Source of the DNA: an uncultured Flavobacteriales bacterium
GTDB taxonomy: Bacteria; Bacteroidota; Bacteroidia; Flavobacteriales; UBA1820
Length of the DNA: 64,000 bases
Assembly: GCA_902478645.1 (NCBI GenBank)
Contig: CABSLV010000006.1
Span: 1-64,000, forward strand
Reading direction: 5' to 3'
Shown piece after piece: positions 35,884 to 44,306 of the stretch (its first letter is position 1; the number at the start of each line of letters is the position of its first letter). The translations under genes and the position numbers were made by a program. Below the pieces are notes generated by a model. It was not told the origin of the DNA. It searched no databases and was given only the letters and a program-made list of their open reading frames with translations.

Positions 35884-36086
35884 CCCCCCGCACTCCCCCT
35901 TCCTCCGCGAGCCTCGCTACCCGGTGGAAGATTTGCCGGAAAAAGCATTTTCTCGCCTTCTTACCCGCACGGGCCGTCCCAACCTGTCCCTCTCTCCCGG
36001 GGAGGAATGGAAAAATGAGGGAGGGAAGGAAGAAAAAAGGCAAAAATACCGGGATACGGAGCCTCCAAAACAAACGAAGACTTTCT

Positions 36087-37154
36087 ATGGAGATACAGGA
36101 AGAGGATTTTCTGGACAACGGTTCGCCCAGCGGCGAAGTTCAGGACGAACTGTACGAACACCACCGTTTTACGGCCGATAAAGGCCAGGAGCCGCTGCGG
36201 ATCGACAAATTCCTGGTACAATTCATCCAAAACGCCACCCGCAACCGGGTGCAGAACGCCATCCGCGCCCAAAACGTACTGGTGAACGACGCCCCCGTCA
36301 AGCCCAACTACAAAGTCCGCCCGGGCGATGTGATCCGCGTAGTGATGCCCACTCCGGTGCGCGAAGATGTCCTGATCCCCGAAAACATCCCCCTGAACAT
36401 CGTCTACGAAGACGACGATCTGCTGGTGGTGGACAAGCCGGCCGGCATGGTAGTGCATCCGGGACACGGAAACTACACCGGTACGCTGGTCAATGCCCTG
36501 GCCTACCGGTTCCAGCAGCTTCCCTCCACCGGAGCGATGGATCGCCCGGGACTGGTCCACCGGATCGACAAGGATACCAGCGGATTGCTGGTGGTGGCCA
36601 AGACGGAACTTGCCATGAACCACCTGGCCCGCCAGTTTTTCGAACACAGTATCTCCCGGCGTTACAAAGCCCTGGTGTGGGGCGATTTTGTGGAGGACGA
36701 AGGTACCTACCGGGGAAACATCGGGCGCAACCCTTCCAACCGCCTGCAGATGGCGGTCTTCCCCGACGGAGAAGCCGGCAAGCCGGCCGTGACGCATTTC
36801 CGGGTGGTACAGCGGTTCGGATACGTTACCCTGGTGGAATGCCGACTGGAGACAGGTCGCACGCACCAGATCCGTGCCCATTTTTCGTTCCACCGCCATC
36901 CGCTGTTCTCCGATGCGCGCTACGGGGGCGACCAGATCCTGAAAGGGACCATCTCGGGCGCCTACAAACTGTTTATCCGCAGGACGATGGAGGCCCTTCC
37001 CCGGCAGGCACTCCACGCGGAACTTCTGGGCTTCGTCCACCCCACTACGGGCCAATACCTGGAATTCACCAGTCCGCTGCCGGAAGATTTCCGCACGGCG
37101 CTGCACCTGTGGGAAGACTACGCCAAGGAGAGCATGGCCGCTCGGCGTTACTGA
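36087..37154 (+). CDS. rluD: 23S rRNA pseudouridine synthase, RluD type
   Basis: The product is 355 residues from MEIQEEDFLD. The S4 RNA-binding domain is at about 33-90 (LRIDKFLVQFIQNATRNRVQNAIRAQNVLVND). The catalytic HRIDKDTSG contains Asp161, and the C-terminal LETGRTHQIRAHF is typical. The RluD subgroup modifies helix 69 of 23S rRNA. RluC/A-type specificity cannot be excluded. The open frame begins at 36015, but the extra Lys-rich 24 residues look untranslated. Confidence 0.93.
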   Translation: MEIQEEDFLDNGSPSGEVQDELYEHHRFTADKGQEPLRIDKFLVQFIQNATRNRVQNAIRAQNVLVNDAPVKPNYKVRPGDVIRVVMPTPVREDVLIPENIPLNIVYEDDDLLVVDKPAGMVVHPGHGNYTGTLVNALAYRFQQLPSTGAMDRPGLVHRIDKDTSGLLVVAKTELAMNHLARQFFEHSISRRYKALVWGDFVEDEGTYRGNIGRNPSNRLQMAVFPDGEAGKPAVTHFRVVQRFGYVTLVECRLETGRTHQIRAHFSFHRHPLFSDARYGGDQILKGTISGAYKLFIRRTMEALPRQALHAELLGFVHPTTGQYLEFTSPLPEDFRTALHLWEDYAKESMAARRY

Positions 37155-37220
37155 CCGCGCTCTCCCACCCTTTCCTCCCTTGACTAACGACAATTTCTAA
37201 CTCTCGATAAAACAAAGACA

Positions 37221-37511
37221 ATGGTAAAACACATCGTAATGTTCAAACTGAAACCGGAGGCCAAAAAGGACGCTCCGGAGCGGGCAAAGAAGGAACTGGA
37301 AGCTATGGTGGGGGTGGCTCCCACCCTGCGTTCGATGGAAGTGGGGATCGACTTTGCCGAAAACAATCCTTCGGCCGACCTGGTGCTTACCGCCACGTTC
37401 GACGACCGGAAAGGTCTGGAGGCTTATGCGGTAGATCCGGTGCACTTGGCTTTTCTGGCCTGGTTCAAGCCGCTGATCACCATCCGCACGGTGGTGGATT
37501 ACGAACTGTAA
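37221..37511 (+). CDS. Stress-responsive A/B-barrel (Dabb) domain protein
   Basis: The 96-residue single-domain protein (MVKHIVMFKLKPEAKKDAPERAKKELEAM...DLVLTATFDDRKGLEAYAVDPVHLAF) matches the Dabb dimeric ferredoxin-like fold. The biochemical role of bacterial members is mostly unknown. It lies 66 bp after rluD and ends in a strong hairpin. Confidence 0.9.
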   Translation: MVKHIVMFKLKPEAKKDAPERAKKELEAMVGVAPTLRSMEVGIDFAENNPSADLVLTATFDDRKGLEAYAVDPVHLAFLAWFKPLITIRTVVDYEL

Positions 37512-37523
37512 GTCGCACTTCCG

Positions 37524-37580
37524 GCACACAAGCATGCAGGCGGGCGCCCCTATGGGGCGCCCGCCTGCATGCTTGTGTGC
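37524..37580. terminator. 27-bp perfect hairpin after the Dabb gene
   Basis: Arms 37524-37550 and 37554-37580 pair perfectly over 27 bp around the loop TAT. It has no long U-tract. It lies 12 bp after the Dabb stop and before the AddA-like gene. Confidence 0.8.
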
Positions 37581-37666
37581 TTATGAGGGAACGAAAACAG
37601 AGGAAAAATCCCGAGAAAAAACGAAGGTCGAAAGATTTGCGTACCTTTGGGACAAACGAGCAAACG

Positions 37667-40600
37667 ATGGGACAACTGCAAGTCTATAACGCTTCGGCCG
37701 GATCGGGAAAGACCTTTTCCCTGGTACGGGAGTACCTCGTCCTGCTCCTGTCCTCTCCCCGCCCGGATGCGTACCGCGAGATCCTAGCCATCACCTTTAC
37801 CAACAAAGCGGCCTGGGAGATGAAACACCGCATCCTCTCCACCCTCGAGAGCCTCTCCCGGGGGCAGAGCGCAAGCGGCATGGGGGAACAAATCCTCGAA
37901 AAGACAGGCCTTCCCCCGCAAGTGCTTTGGCAGCGCGCCGGAGAGATCCTCGAAGCGATCTTCAACGACTATTCGGCCTTTTCCGTCGGGACGATCGACT
38001 CGTTTACCACGCGGCTGGTACGGAGCTTTTCCCACGAACTGCCCCTGCCGGTAGGCTTCGACATCGTGGTGGATGCCGACCAAATCCTGCGTCAGGCCGT
38101 CGATCTGCTGCTGCTACGCGCCGGCAGCGACGGAGAACTCTCCGAAATGCTCCTGGACTTCGTGTTGCACAACGTGGACAACGGCAACAGCTGGGACATC
38201 ACCTCCCTGCTCCTTTCCGGGGCGCGGATGGGGCAGGAAAAAGCCGCCGACGAAGCCCTGGAAAAACTGGCCGACAAAAAAATAGGCGACTACCTGACGC
38301 TGCGCCGCCGCCTGCTGCGCTACCTGGCCGATGTCGAGAAAAAAGTATCCGAAACAGGCCAGAAGGCTTGCCGGATCATCTATCAGGAACTCTGCTCGGA
38401 CAAGATCCTGGCCGGAGGAGCCAACGGCATCGCCGGCTTTTTCCGCAAGGCGGCCGCCGGCAACGTCTCCGCCCTGGACCCCAACGCCTCGGCCGTGGAA
38501 AAGTTCCTGGCCGGCAAGTACGCCTCCTCGACGGCCACCGCGGAACAAAAGATCGCCGTAGGCGCGCAGTACCAACCCTTGTGCGCTTTGGCCGAAGAGA
38601 TCGCCTCCCTGCTGGAAACGCACAAAAAGGCCTACGGATACGCCCAGATGGTCCTTGCCCCCTTGAGCAAGATGGGCGTTGCTTCCCAGATCGGCTCGCA
38701 GGTGGATGCCATCAAACAGCGCAGCGGGGTGATGCTCCTCTCGGAATTCAACCAGATCGTCAGCCGCCACCTGCGCCAGGAACCCGTCCCGTTCATCTAC
38801 GAAAAACTGGGCGAACGCTACAAGCATTACTTTATCGACGAATTCCAGGATACCTCCACCCTCCAATGGGACAACATCCGCGCCCTGATATATAACCAAC
38901 TGGCCCAGGACGGCAGCGGACTGGTCGTAGGCGACGCCAAACAAGCCATCTACCGCTGGCGGGGCGGAGATACCCGGCAGTTCATCGACCTGTACCAGCG
39001 GGGCGGAGGACTTCCCCCCGAACAGTACCGGGTAGAAAACCTGACCACCAACTACCGCAGCGGAGGAGTGATCGTCGATTTTACCAACGAATTTTTCACC
39101 CTCATCGCCCCCGTTGCCCTTGACGAAACCTTCCGCCGGGTATACGAGGAAGGCAACCATCAGGCGTCCAAAGCCCCCGGAGAAGGCTTTGTCTCCATCC
39201 GCACCCTCGAAGGCCGTACGGTCGAAGACCGCAGGGAACCCACCCTGCTCGCCATCCTGGAGGAAATCGACCGCGTTACCCGCCTCGACGGATATTCCTA
39301 CCGCGACATCGCCGTGATCTATCGTTCCAACCGCGACGGAAGCCAGATCGCCGAATACCTCTCCGCCCACGGGATACCGGTACAGTCGTCGGAAAGCCTG
39401 CTGATCGACTCCTCCCGCGCCGTGCGGGTACTGGTGGCCGCCCTGCGCACCCTCGCTTTTCCGGACGACCTGCAGGCACGCGCCACCCTGGCCGACTACC
39501 TGGAAGAAAAAGGCGCTTTTTCGGCCCAAGACCCCGATGCGGAAAAAAGCCGGATCATCACCTCCCCTGCAGCGGCTTTCTTCGAAGCCCTCGAAAAGTT
39601 CTCCGCCGGGAAGTTCCTCCACCGGGAAGCCCAACAGTTTCCCCTGTACGAATGCGTGGAATACCTCGCCTCGGGGCTTTCCCTGTGGGGACAAGGGCAG
39701 GATGCCTACCTGACGGCTTTCTTGGACCTCGCGGGACAATTCGTCCGCGATACCTCGGCCTCGCCGGTCGCCCTGCTCGAAGAGTGGGACACCCGCCGCG
39801 CCACGGCCAGCATCCCTTCGGGCGAGGCGGGCAATGCCGTCTCACTGATGACCATCCACAAGGCAAAAGGGCTGGAATTTCCGGTAGCCATCGTCCCGTT
39901 CGCCAGCTGGTCGATCAGCGACCGCGAAGAGGTATGGATCGACATTCCGGAAGAAGAAAAACCCCTCGAAGGCCTTCCGGTAGCCCTGGTTCCCCTTTCG
40001 GGTGTGAAAAAGAACGGACTGGACCAAATCTACGCCCAGTATCAGGGACGCATCCTGGCCGACAACCTCAACCTGCTGTACGTCGCCCTCACCCGGGCCA
40101 AGAGACAGCTCCACATCCTTACCAGTACGGACGTTCCGGGCCGCACCGTGGGTGAATATTTCGGCTATTTCCTGGGAAATGTCGATATCGTAAACCAGGA
40201 CGATCCACAAGGCATCTACACATACAGCATAGGACAACGCACCCCAGCGCACGAACGGGAGGAAACAACCGATCTCTTCCCGGTGGAACGATGGAACGGC
40301 ACTCCTTGGCGCGAGCGCCTTCGGGTAAACCTCGACTGGAAAAAAGTCTGGGCCACCCCGGCCGCCGAAGCGGTGGAGCGTGGCAACCGGATACACCGGG
40401 TGCTTTCCGACGTAACGGACGCCCAGGGAGTGGACGCTGCCGTTTCGCGTGCGCTGCGCACGGGTCTTTTCCCTTGGGAAGAAGCCGAGTGCATTTCCCG
40501 GGCAGTACACGCAGTAGTCGCCCATCCGTCCCTTTCCCAGTATTACGCCGCGCCTTGGCAGGGCGAAGCGGAAAGGGAACTGAAAACCGCCCAAGGCAAG

Positions 40601-40795
40601 GTATTGCGCCCCGACCGGGTGTGCATAGACGGAGATCGGGCCGTGGTTCTGGACTACAAGACGGGAGCGCCCCGGGCAGAACACAGCGCACAGGTGGCCG
40701 AATACGCCCTGGTACTCCAAAACATGGGATATAAAGTAGAAAAATGCCTTTTAATTTATTTGAACGACGATAAAATCGAGGTGCAAGCGTGTTAA
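37667..40795 (+). CDS. UvrD-family helicase with C-terminal RecB-type nuclease (AddA-like)
   Basis: The product is 1042 residues. Walker A ASAGSGKT is at 9-16. SF1A helicase motifs follow: ITFTNKAAWEMKHRI, YFIDEFQDTSTLQW, GDAKQAIYRWRGGD, SLMTIHKAKGLEFPVAIVP and LLYVALTRAKRQLHIL. A C-terminal PD-(D/E)XK nuclease carries RPDRVCIDGDRAVVLDYKTG. This is the AddA layout, for processing double-strand breaks. No addB gene is adjacent. The start at 37667 (MGQLQVYNAS) puts the P-loop at the normal place. TACCTTTG at 37642-37649 may be its -7 box. It is the last large gene before the proposed oriC and points toward it. Confidence 0.92.
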   Translation: MGQLQVYNASAGSGKTFSLVREYLVLLLSSPRPDAYREILAITFTNKAAWEMKHRILSTLESLSRGQSASGMGEQILEKTGLPPQVLWQRAGEILEAIFNDYSAFSVGTIDSFTTRLVRSFSHELPLPVGFDIVVDADQILRQAVDLLLLRAGSDGELSEMLLDFVLHNVDNGNSWDITSLLLSGARMGQEKAADEALEKLADKKIGDYLTLRRRLLRYLADVEKKVSETGQKACRIIYQELCSDKILAGGANGIAGFFRKAAAGNVSALDPNASAVEKFLAGKYASSTATAEQKIAVGAQYQPLCALAEEIASLLETHKKAYGYAQMVLAPLSKMGVASQIGSQVDAIKQRSGVMLLSEFNQIVSRHLRQEPVPFIYEKLGERYKHYFIDEFQDTSTLQWDNIRALIYNQLAQDGSGLVVGDAKQAIYRWRGGDTRQFIDLYQRGGGLPPEQYRVENLTTNYRSGGVIVDFTNEFFTLIAPVALDETFRRVYEEGNHQASKAPGEGFVSIRTLEGRTVEDRREPTLLAILEEIDRVTRLDGYSYRDIAVIYRSNRDGSQIAEYLSAHGIPVQSSESLLIDSSRAVRVLVAALRTLAFPDDLQARATLADYLEEKGAFSAQDPDAEKSRIITSPAAAFFEALEKFSAGKFLHREAQQFPLYECVEYLASGLSLWGQGQDAYLTAFLDLAGQFVRDTSASPVALLEEWDTRRATASIPSGEAGNAVSLMTIHKAKGLEFPVAIVPFASWSISDREEVWIDIPEEEKPLEGLPVALVPLSGVKKNGLDQIYAQYQGRILADNLNLLYVALTRAKRQLHILTSTDVPGRTVGEYFGYFLGNVDIVNQDDPQGIYTYSIGQRTPAHEREETTDLFPVERWNGTPWRERLRVNLDWKKVWATPAAEAVERGNRIHRVLSDVTDAQGVDAAVSRALRTGLFPWEEAECISRAVHAVVAHPSLSQYYAAPWQGEAERELKTAQGKVLRPDRVCIDGDRAVVLDYKTGAPRAEHSAQVAEYALVLQNMGYKVEKCLLIYLNDDKIEVQAC

Positions 40796-40861
40796 TTAGC
40801 AAAACGTTGTGATTTCCTGCCCGGGGAATTGGCTATCTTGCACACGTAACTTTTTACGGCC

Positions 40862-41575
40862 ATGAGATACAGAGACATTTTTTTCATTGCGGCGGCCGGC
40901 TTGCTGGCGACCGGTTGTTCTTCCGAGGCTTTTCCTTTCGAGCCGGGATACATCCCGGCCGAGAACAGCATCGGTTCGTACATGGATCCGATGTTGGCCG
41001 AGGCTTCCATCCGATATTGGCATGAAGCTACTGGAATAGCCGGAGACGGACAGGCTACTTACGACAAGATGCAAATCGAGTTTTACGCCGGAGGACTTTA
41101 CCCCGAACAGGCGTTTCCCGGTTTTGCACAACGCATCACTCCCCGGAGCGCTCCCGAGCGATATGATTCACTCACCCAAGCGCACCAGGATTACGACTAC
41201 TGGGGCAATCCCGCTCTCTCGGCCTACGACGTCGTTTTCAAAGGGATTACGGCCATCGACATCGTTTCCGATACGGACTACGACGCACAGCACCCGGCCG
41301 GGACTTCCCTCAAGGACATCTTTACCCTCACGATCCAAGAAGTTGTCAAAGGCGCAGCGGACGGCATCCCCGCGTATGTATTCAAGGAAACGGTTTACGA
41401 CCCCTCTTCCGACTTTCCGGCCGAGGGAGGACCTCACCTGTTGGGACGGGTCTTGACCTTCAAACCCACCAAGGCACCGGCGAAGACCGCTACCCATGTC
41501 TTTACCATTACCTACCAGAATGAACGCGGGAAAGTACTCACCGCACAGACCAAAGCTTTCAAGATAAAACTGTAA
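40862..41575 (+). CDS. Lipoprotein of unknown function
   Basis: The product is 237 residues with a clear lipoprotein signal (MRYRDIFFIAAAGLLATGCSS, lipid-bearing Cys19). The mature part is rich in Tyr, Pro and Thr and ends in a beta-rich region (HVFTITYQNERGKVLTAQTKAFKIKL) that may be an Ig-like or immunomodulating-type fold. I do not recognise a named family. It lies 66 bp after the AddA-like gene and is the left neighbour of the proposed oriC. Confidence 0.8.
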   Translation: MRYRDIFFIAAAGLLATGCSSEAFPFEPGYIPAENSIGSYMDPMLAEASIRYWHEATGIAGDGQATYDKMQIEFYAGGLYPEQAFPGFAQRITPRSAPERYDSLTQAHQDYDYWGNPALSAYDVVFKGITAIDIVSDTDYDAQHPAGTSLKDIFTLTIQEVVKGAADGIPAYVFKETVYDPSSDFPAEGGPHLLGRVLTFKPTKAPAKTATHVFTITYQNERGKVLTAQTKAFKIKL

Positions 41576-41616
41576 TTCCTGTTTTTCCCGTATATTCGGA
41601 CGTAACGATCAAAAAC

Positions 41617-41650
41617 AAAGCCTCCCCTTCACCGGGAGGCCTTTCTGTTT
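41617..41650 (+). terminator. Terminator of the lipoprotein gene
   Basis: A 7-bp GC stem GCCTCCC/GGGAGGC (41620-41626 with 41634-41640) is followed by CTTTCTGTTT. It lies 42 bp after the stop and would shield the oriC gap from read-through. Confidence 0.7.
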
Positions 41651-41739
41651 GAGAAATATTCCTGCTACTTCTCCCTCTTATCATTTATCACCTATAACTT
41701 CTTTTTCATCCTAGGAAAAAAGAAAAGAACAGGAAAAGT

Positions 41740-42290
41740 GAATAACCTGTGCATAACTGTGGATAAACCACAAGTTATCCACAATCAACATTTTCTTTTT
41801 CTTTCGGAAAAAAACAAAGCAGCTATTTCTCCACAAATCCCCCGAAAGAAAAAGGCAGTTGCCAAAACCTTTTTCACAAAAAACGAAGGCTTTCGAAAAA
41901 CAATCTATCCACAACTCCCGGTGGAAACATGTTTTCCACCGTTTGTTCAAACTTCATTTTATTTTTTATTTATCAATCGCTTATACGAAAATCCTTTGTG
42001 GATAAAAACAAAACAACTCTAGAAAGATGGAATATCAAAATTCTTCCCCGTTTTTTTCCCAACACGATCCCCGGGCATATACCTCTTTTTCTATTCTTTT
42101 ATTTTAAAACAAAAAAAGAAGAAGAAGGAATACTTTCCTGCGCTGTGCAGACTTTTCCTTTGTAAGTTCCTTCTTTTTACTTTTTTTCTTGAATAAAAAA
42201 AGAAAAGGAATAAGAAAGAAGAAAGACAGAGGAAACAAAGGTGTAACTTCCCTGTTTTTTAAGCTTTTAAAAAATGGGAGAAATGAAGGA
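41740..42290. other. oriC: Proposed chromosomal replication origin (oriC)
   Basis: This is the core of a 721-bp gene-free, AT-rich gap (41576-42296). Perfect DnaA boxes (TTATNCACA in either orientation) lie at 41748-41756, 41758-41766, 41775-41783 and 41997-42005. One-mismatch boxes lie at 41827-41835 and 41905-41913. The first three are packed in 36 bp with alternating orientation. A near-palindrome GGTGGAAAC...TTTTCCACC spans 41920-41940. Very AT-rich DNA at 41955-42060 and a purine-rich tract at 42185-42250 could unwind. The plus strand changes from C-rich (left) to G-rich (right) across this gap. A weak AT hairpin at 42251-42277 may end trkH. dnaA is not in the window. Confidence 0.82.
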
Positions 42291-42296
42291 AAAGGA

Positions 42297-44123
42297 TCAA
42301 CCGAGGATCACGTGTGCCTCCGGATACTTGTAGGCCGGTTCGGGTTTCATCCGACGGGTCAATGCAAATCCGAAGGTCAACAGTCCGATACGGCCCATGA
42401 ACATCGAAACGATCAAGGTGATCTTCCCTCCGTCCGACAAAACGGAAGTGATGCCCGTGGAAAGTCCTGTAGTGGTAAAGGCCGAAATCTCTTCAAAGAC
42501 CAGTTCTATCAGATCGTGCGACGAGTCCGTAAAGGTCAGTACGATGGTTCCGATGGTGACAAATAGTATGGAGAAAAGCAGAATGGTCATCGCCCGGAAG
42601 ATCGTGCTGTCCGGGATCTGCGAATGCTCGATATTGACCCGCTGTTTGCCCCGTACGGTGTTGATGGCCGAGACGAAGAGGATAAAGAAGGTTGTCGTCT
42701 TGATACCTCCTCCGGTAGAAGCCGGAGAAGCGCCGATGAACATCAGAATGATCAGCAGGAGCAAGGTAGGGTTGAGCACCTGACCGAAATCGACCGAATT
42801 GAATCCCGCGGTGCGCGAGACAGCCGACTGGAAAAACGAAACGACGATCTTACCCCCCAAAGAATGTTCTTGCAGCGAATGGTTCCATTCGAAGACCATG
42901 AAAAGTACCGTTCCCAGTACGATCAGAAAACAGGAGGTGAAGACTACGATCCGTGTATTGAGGCTCCATCTTCTTTTTACCGAAGGGAGAAACCTTTTGC
43001 GCGAATCGGAAAAGATGTCCTTCAACACCGGAAATCCGATACCTCCCAGGATGGTCAACACAGCGATAATGATCTGGAGTACGTAAGCGTTTCGGCAGAA
43101 GTAATTGAACATATTGCCTTCGAAGAGCGAAAAACCTGCATTGTTGAAGGCCGCGATGGAATGGAAAACCGAGTAGTAGGCTTTCTGGTAAACATCCAGA
43201 AAAGGCGTCGAATTGCTCCAGTTGAAAAAAATGAGTACAGCTCCGATGGTTTCGATTACCAGCGTGGCAATGAAAATATCCTTGAGCAGAAAGATACTTT
43301 CCTTAAAATTACGTGCATCGAGTGAATCCTTGATCAGTGCCTGGTTGCTGATACCGATGTTGCGTTTGGCCAGGATCAGGAAAAACGTGGCAAAGGTCAG
43401 GAGGCCCAATCCCCCGAACTGTACCAGCAGCATGATGATGATCTGTCCACGAAGGGAAAATGTCGAGGCAATGTCCACGGTGGAGAGTCCCGTTACACAG
43501 CAGGCCGAGGTGGAAGTAAACAAAGCATCGATAAGCGATACATTTACCCCTTCGGCACTCATCTGTGGGAGCATCAACAATGCAGCACCAGTCAGGATAA
43601 TCAGCAGGAAGGACAGTACGAACAGTTTTTGCGGGGAGAGTCGTGTAGCAGGCAACAGAGCCGAAGCACGGCCTATTTCGACTACCAGCAGTACCAGAAA
43701 GGCTACCTGTTCCACGATAGAGGACAGCATGCCGTATTCACTTTTTCCTGTCAGCGGGTCGGGTGGCTGGGCAAGGAACGACTTGTAGAGGAATACGCAG
43801 AGCAGGATAGCCAGCAGGATGGCGTTGACTTGGTATTCTTTGAAATATTTTCGAGGTGAGAACGAGTAGAGATACCCGATGAAAAATTTCAAGTAGTAAA
43901 ATACGATGATACCTCGGAAAATGTTTTTGATCCAGAGGGAGAGTTGCGGGGTATTTTCAAAACCGTATGCCAGGATCAGACCTGCAATGCCGGCCAGTGC
44001 CGCCAGAATGCTCAACAGGTTGAGCGTACGCGTAACGACATTTTTCGAGTCGTAGAGCAGGATATTGATGCTTTCCCGCAGGTTGCGCAGACGGCGGATG
44101 AAGTTTTCTTGCAAGAATGGCAT
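42297..44123 (-). CDS. trkH: Potassium uptake protein, TrkH/KtrB family
   Basis: The 608-residue membrane protein has a long N-terminus with extra membrane segments (about 1-190). The core follows, with four pore loops of TrkH type, for example FTSTSACCVTGLSTVDIA, AFNNAGFSLFEGNMF, SRTAGFNSVDFG and AFTTTGLSTGIT. Each carries the selectivity Gly. The partner NAD-binding subunit TrkA/KtrA is not in the window. It has its own ideal promoter (44156-44187). It is the right neighbour of the proposed oriC and points toward it. Confidence 0.94.
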   Translation of the reverse strand: MPFLQENFIRRLRNLRESINILLYDSKNVVTRTLNLLSILAALAGIAGLILAYGFENTPQLSLWIKNIFRGIIVFYYLKFFIGYLYSFSPRKYFKEYQVNAILLAILLCVFLYKSFLAQPPDPLTGKSEYGMLSSIVEQVAFLVLLVVEIGRASALLPATRLSPQKLFVLSFLLIILTGAALLMLPQMSAEGVNVSLIDALFTSTSACCVTGLSTVDIASTFSLRGQIIIMLLVQFGGLGLLTFATFFLILAKRNIGISNQALIKDSLDARNFKESIFLLKDIFIATLVIETIGAVLIFFNWSNSTPFLDVYQKAYYSVFHSIAAFNNAGFSLFEGNMFNYFCRNAYVLQIIIAVLTILGGIGFPVLKDIFSDSRKRFLPSVKRRWSLNTRIVVFTSCFLIVLGTVLFMVFEWNHSLQEHSLGGKIVVSFFQSAVSRTAGFNSVDFGQVLNPTLLLLIILMFIGASPASTGGGIKTTTFFILFVSAINTVRGKQRVNIEHSQIPDSTIFRAMTILLFSILFVTIGTIVLTFTDSSHDLIELVFEEISAFTTTGLSTGITSVLSDGGKITLIVSMFMGRIGLLTFGFALTRRMKPEPAYKYPEAHVILG

Positions 44124-44155
44124 TTCGGCAAATATTCGAAGATACTATCTCGAAG

Positions 44156-44187
44156 CAAATGTAATCCAAATCCCCGGCGGGGACAAA
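44156..44187 (-). promoter_or_regulatory. Promoter of trkH
   Basis: On the minus strand TTTG (44184-44187), 20 bp and TACATTTG (44156-44163) match the consensus, 32 bp from the ATG. Confidence 0.75.
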
Positions 44188-44190
44188 CGA

Positions 44191-44230
44191 AAAGCCGGAA
44201 AAACGCGAAGTCTTGCGTTTTTCCGGCTTT
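44191..44230 (-). terminator. Terminator of the nitronate monooxygenase/acyl-CoA synthetase operon
   Basis: A perfect 16-bp stem (44191-44206 with 44215-44230) with an 8-nt loop lies 76 bp after the acyl-CoA synthetase stop, just before the trkH promoter. Confidence 0.85.
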
Positions 44231-44306
44231 TTACCCGCTTTTGTTTCTCTCCGCTACCGAAGGAAAAACAAATTCCGTTCAAGGGCAGGTGAAGAGGTAT
44301 GCAGGA

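Noticed and set aside
41576..42296. Replication terminus, because flanking genes converge here
   Set aside because: The sign of the G/C change across the gap (C-rich to G-rich on plus) and the clustered DnaA boxes both mark an origin.
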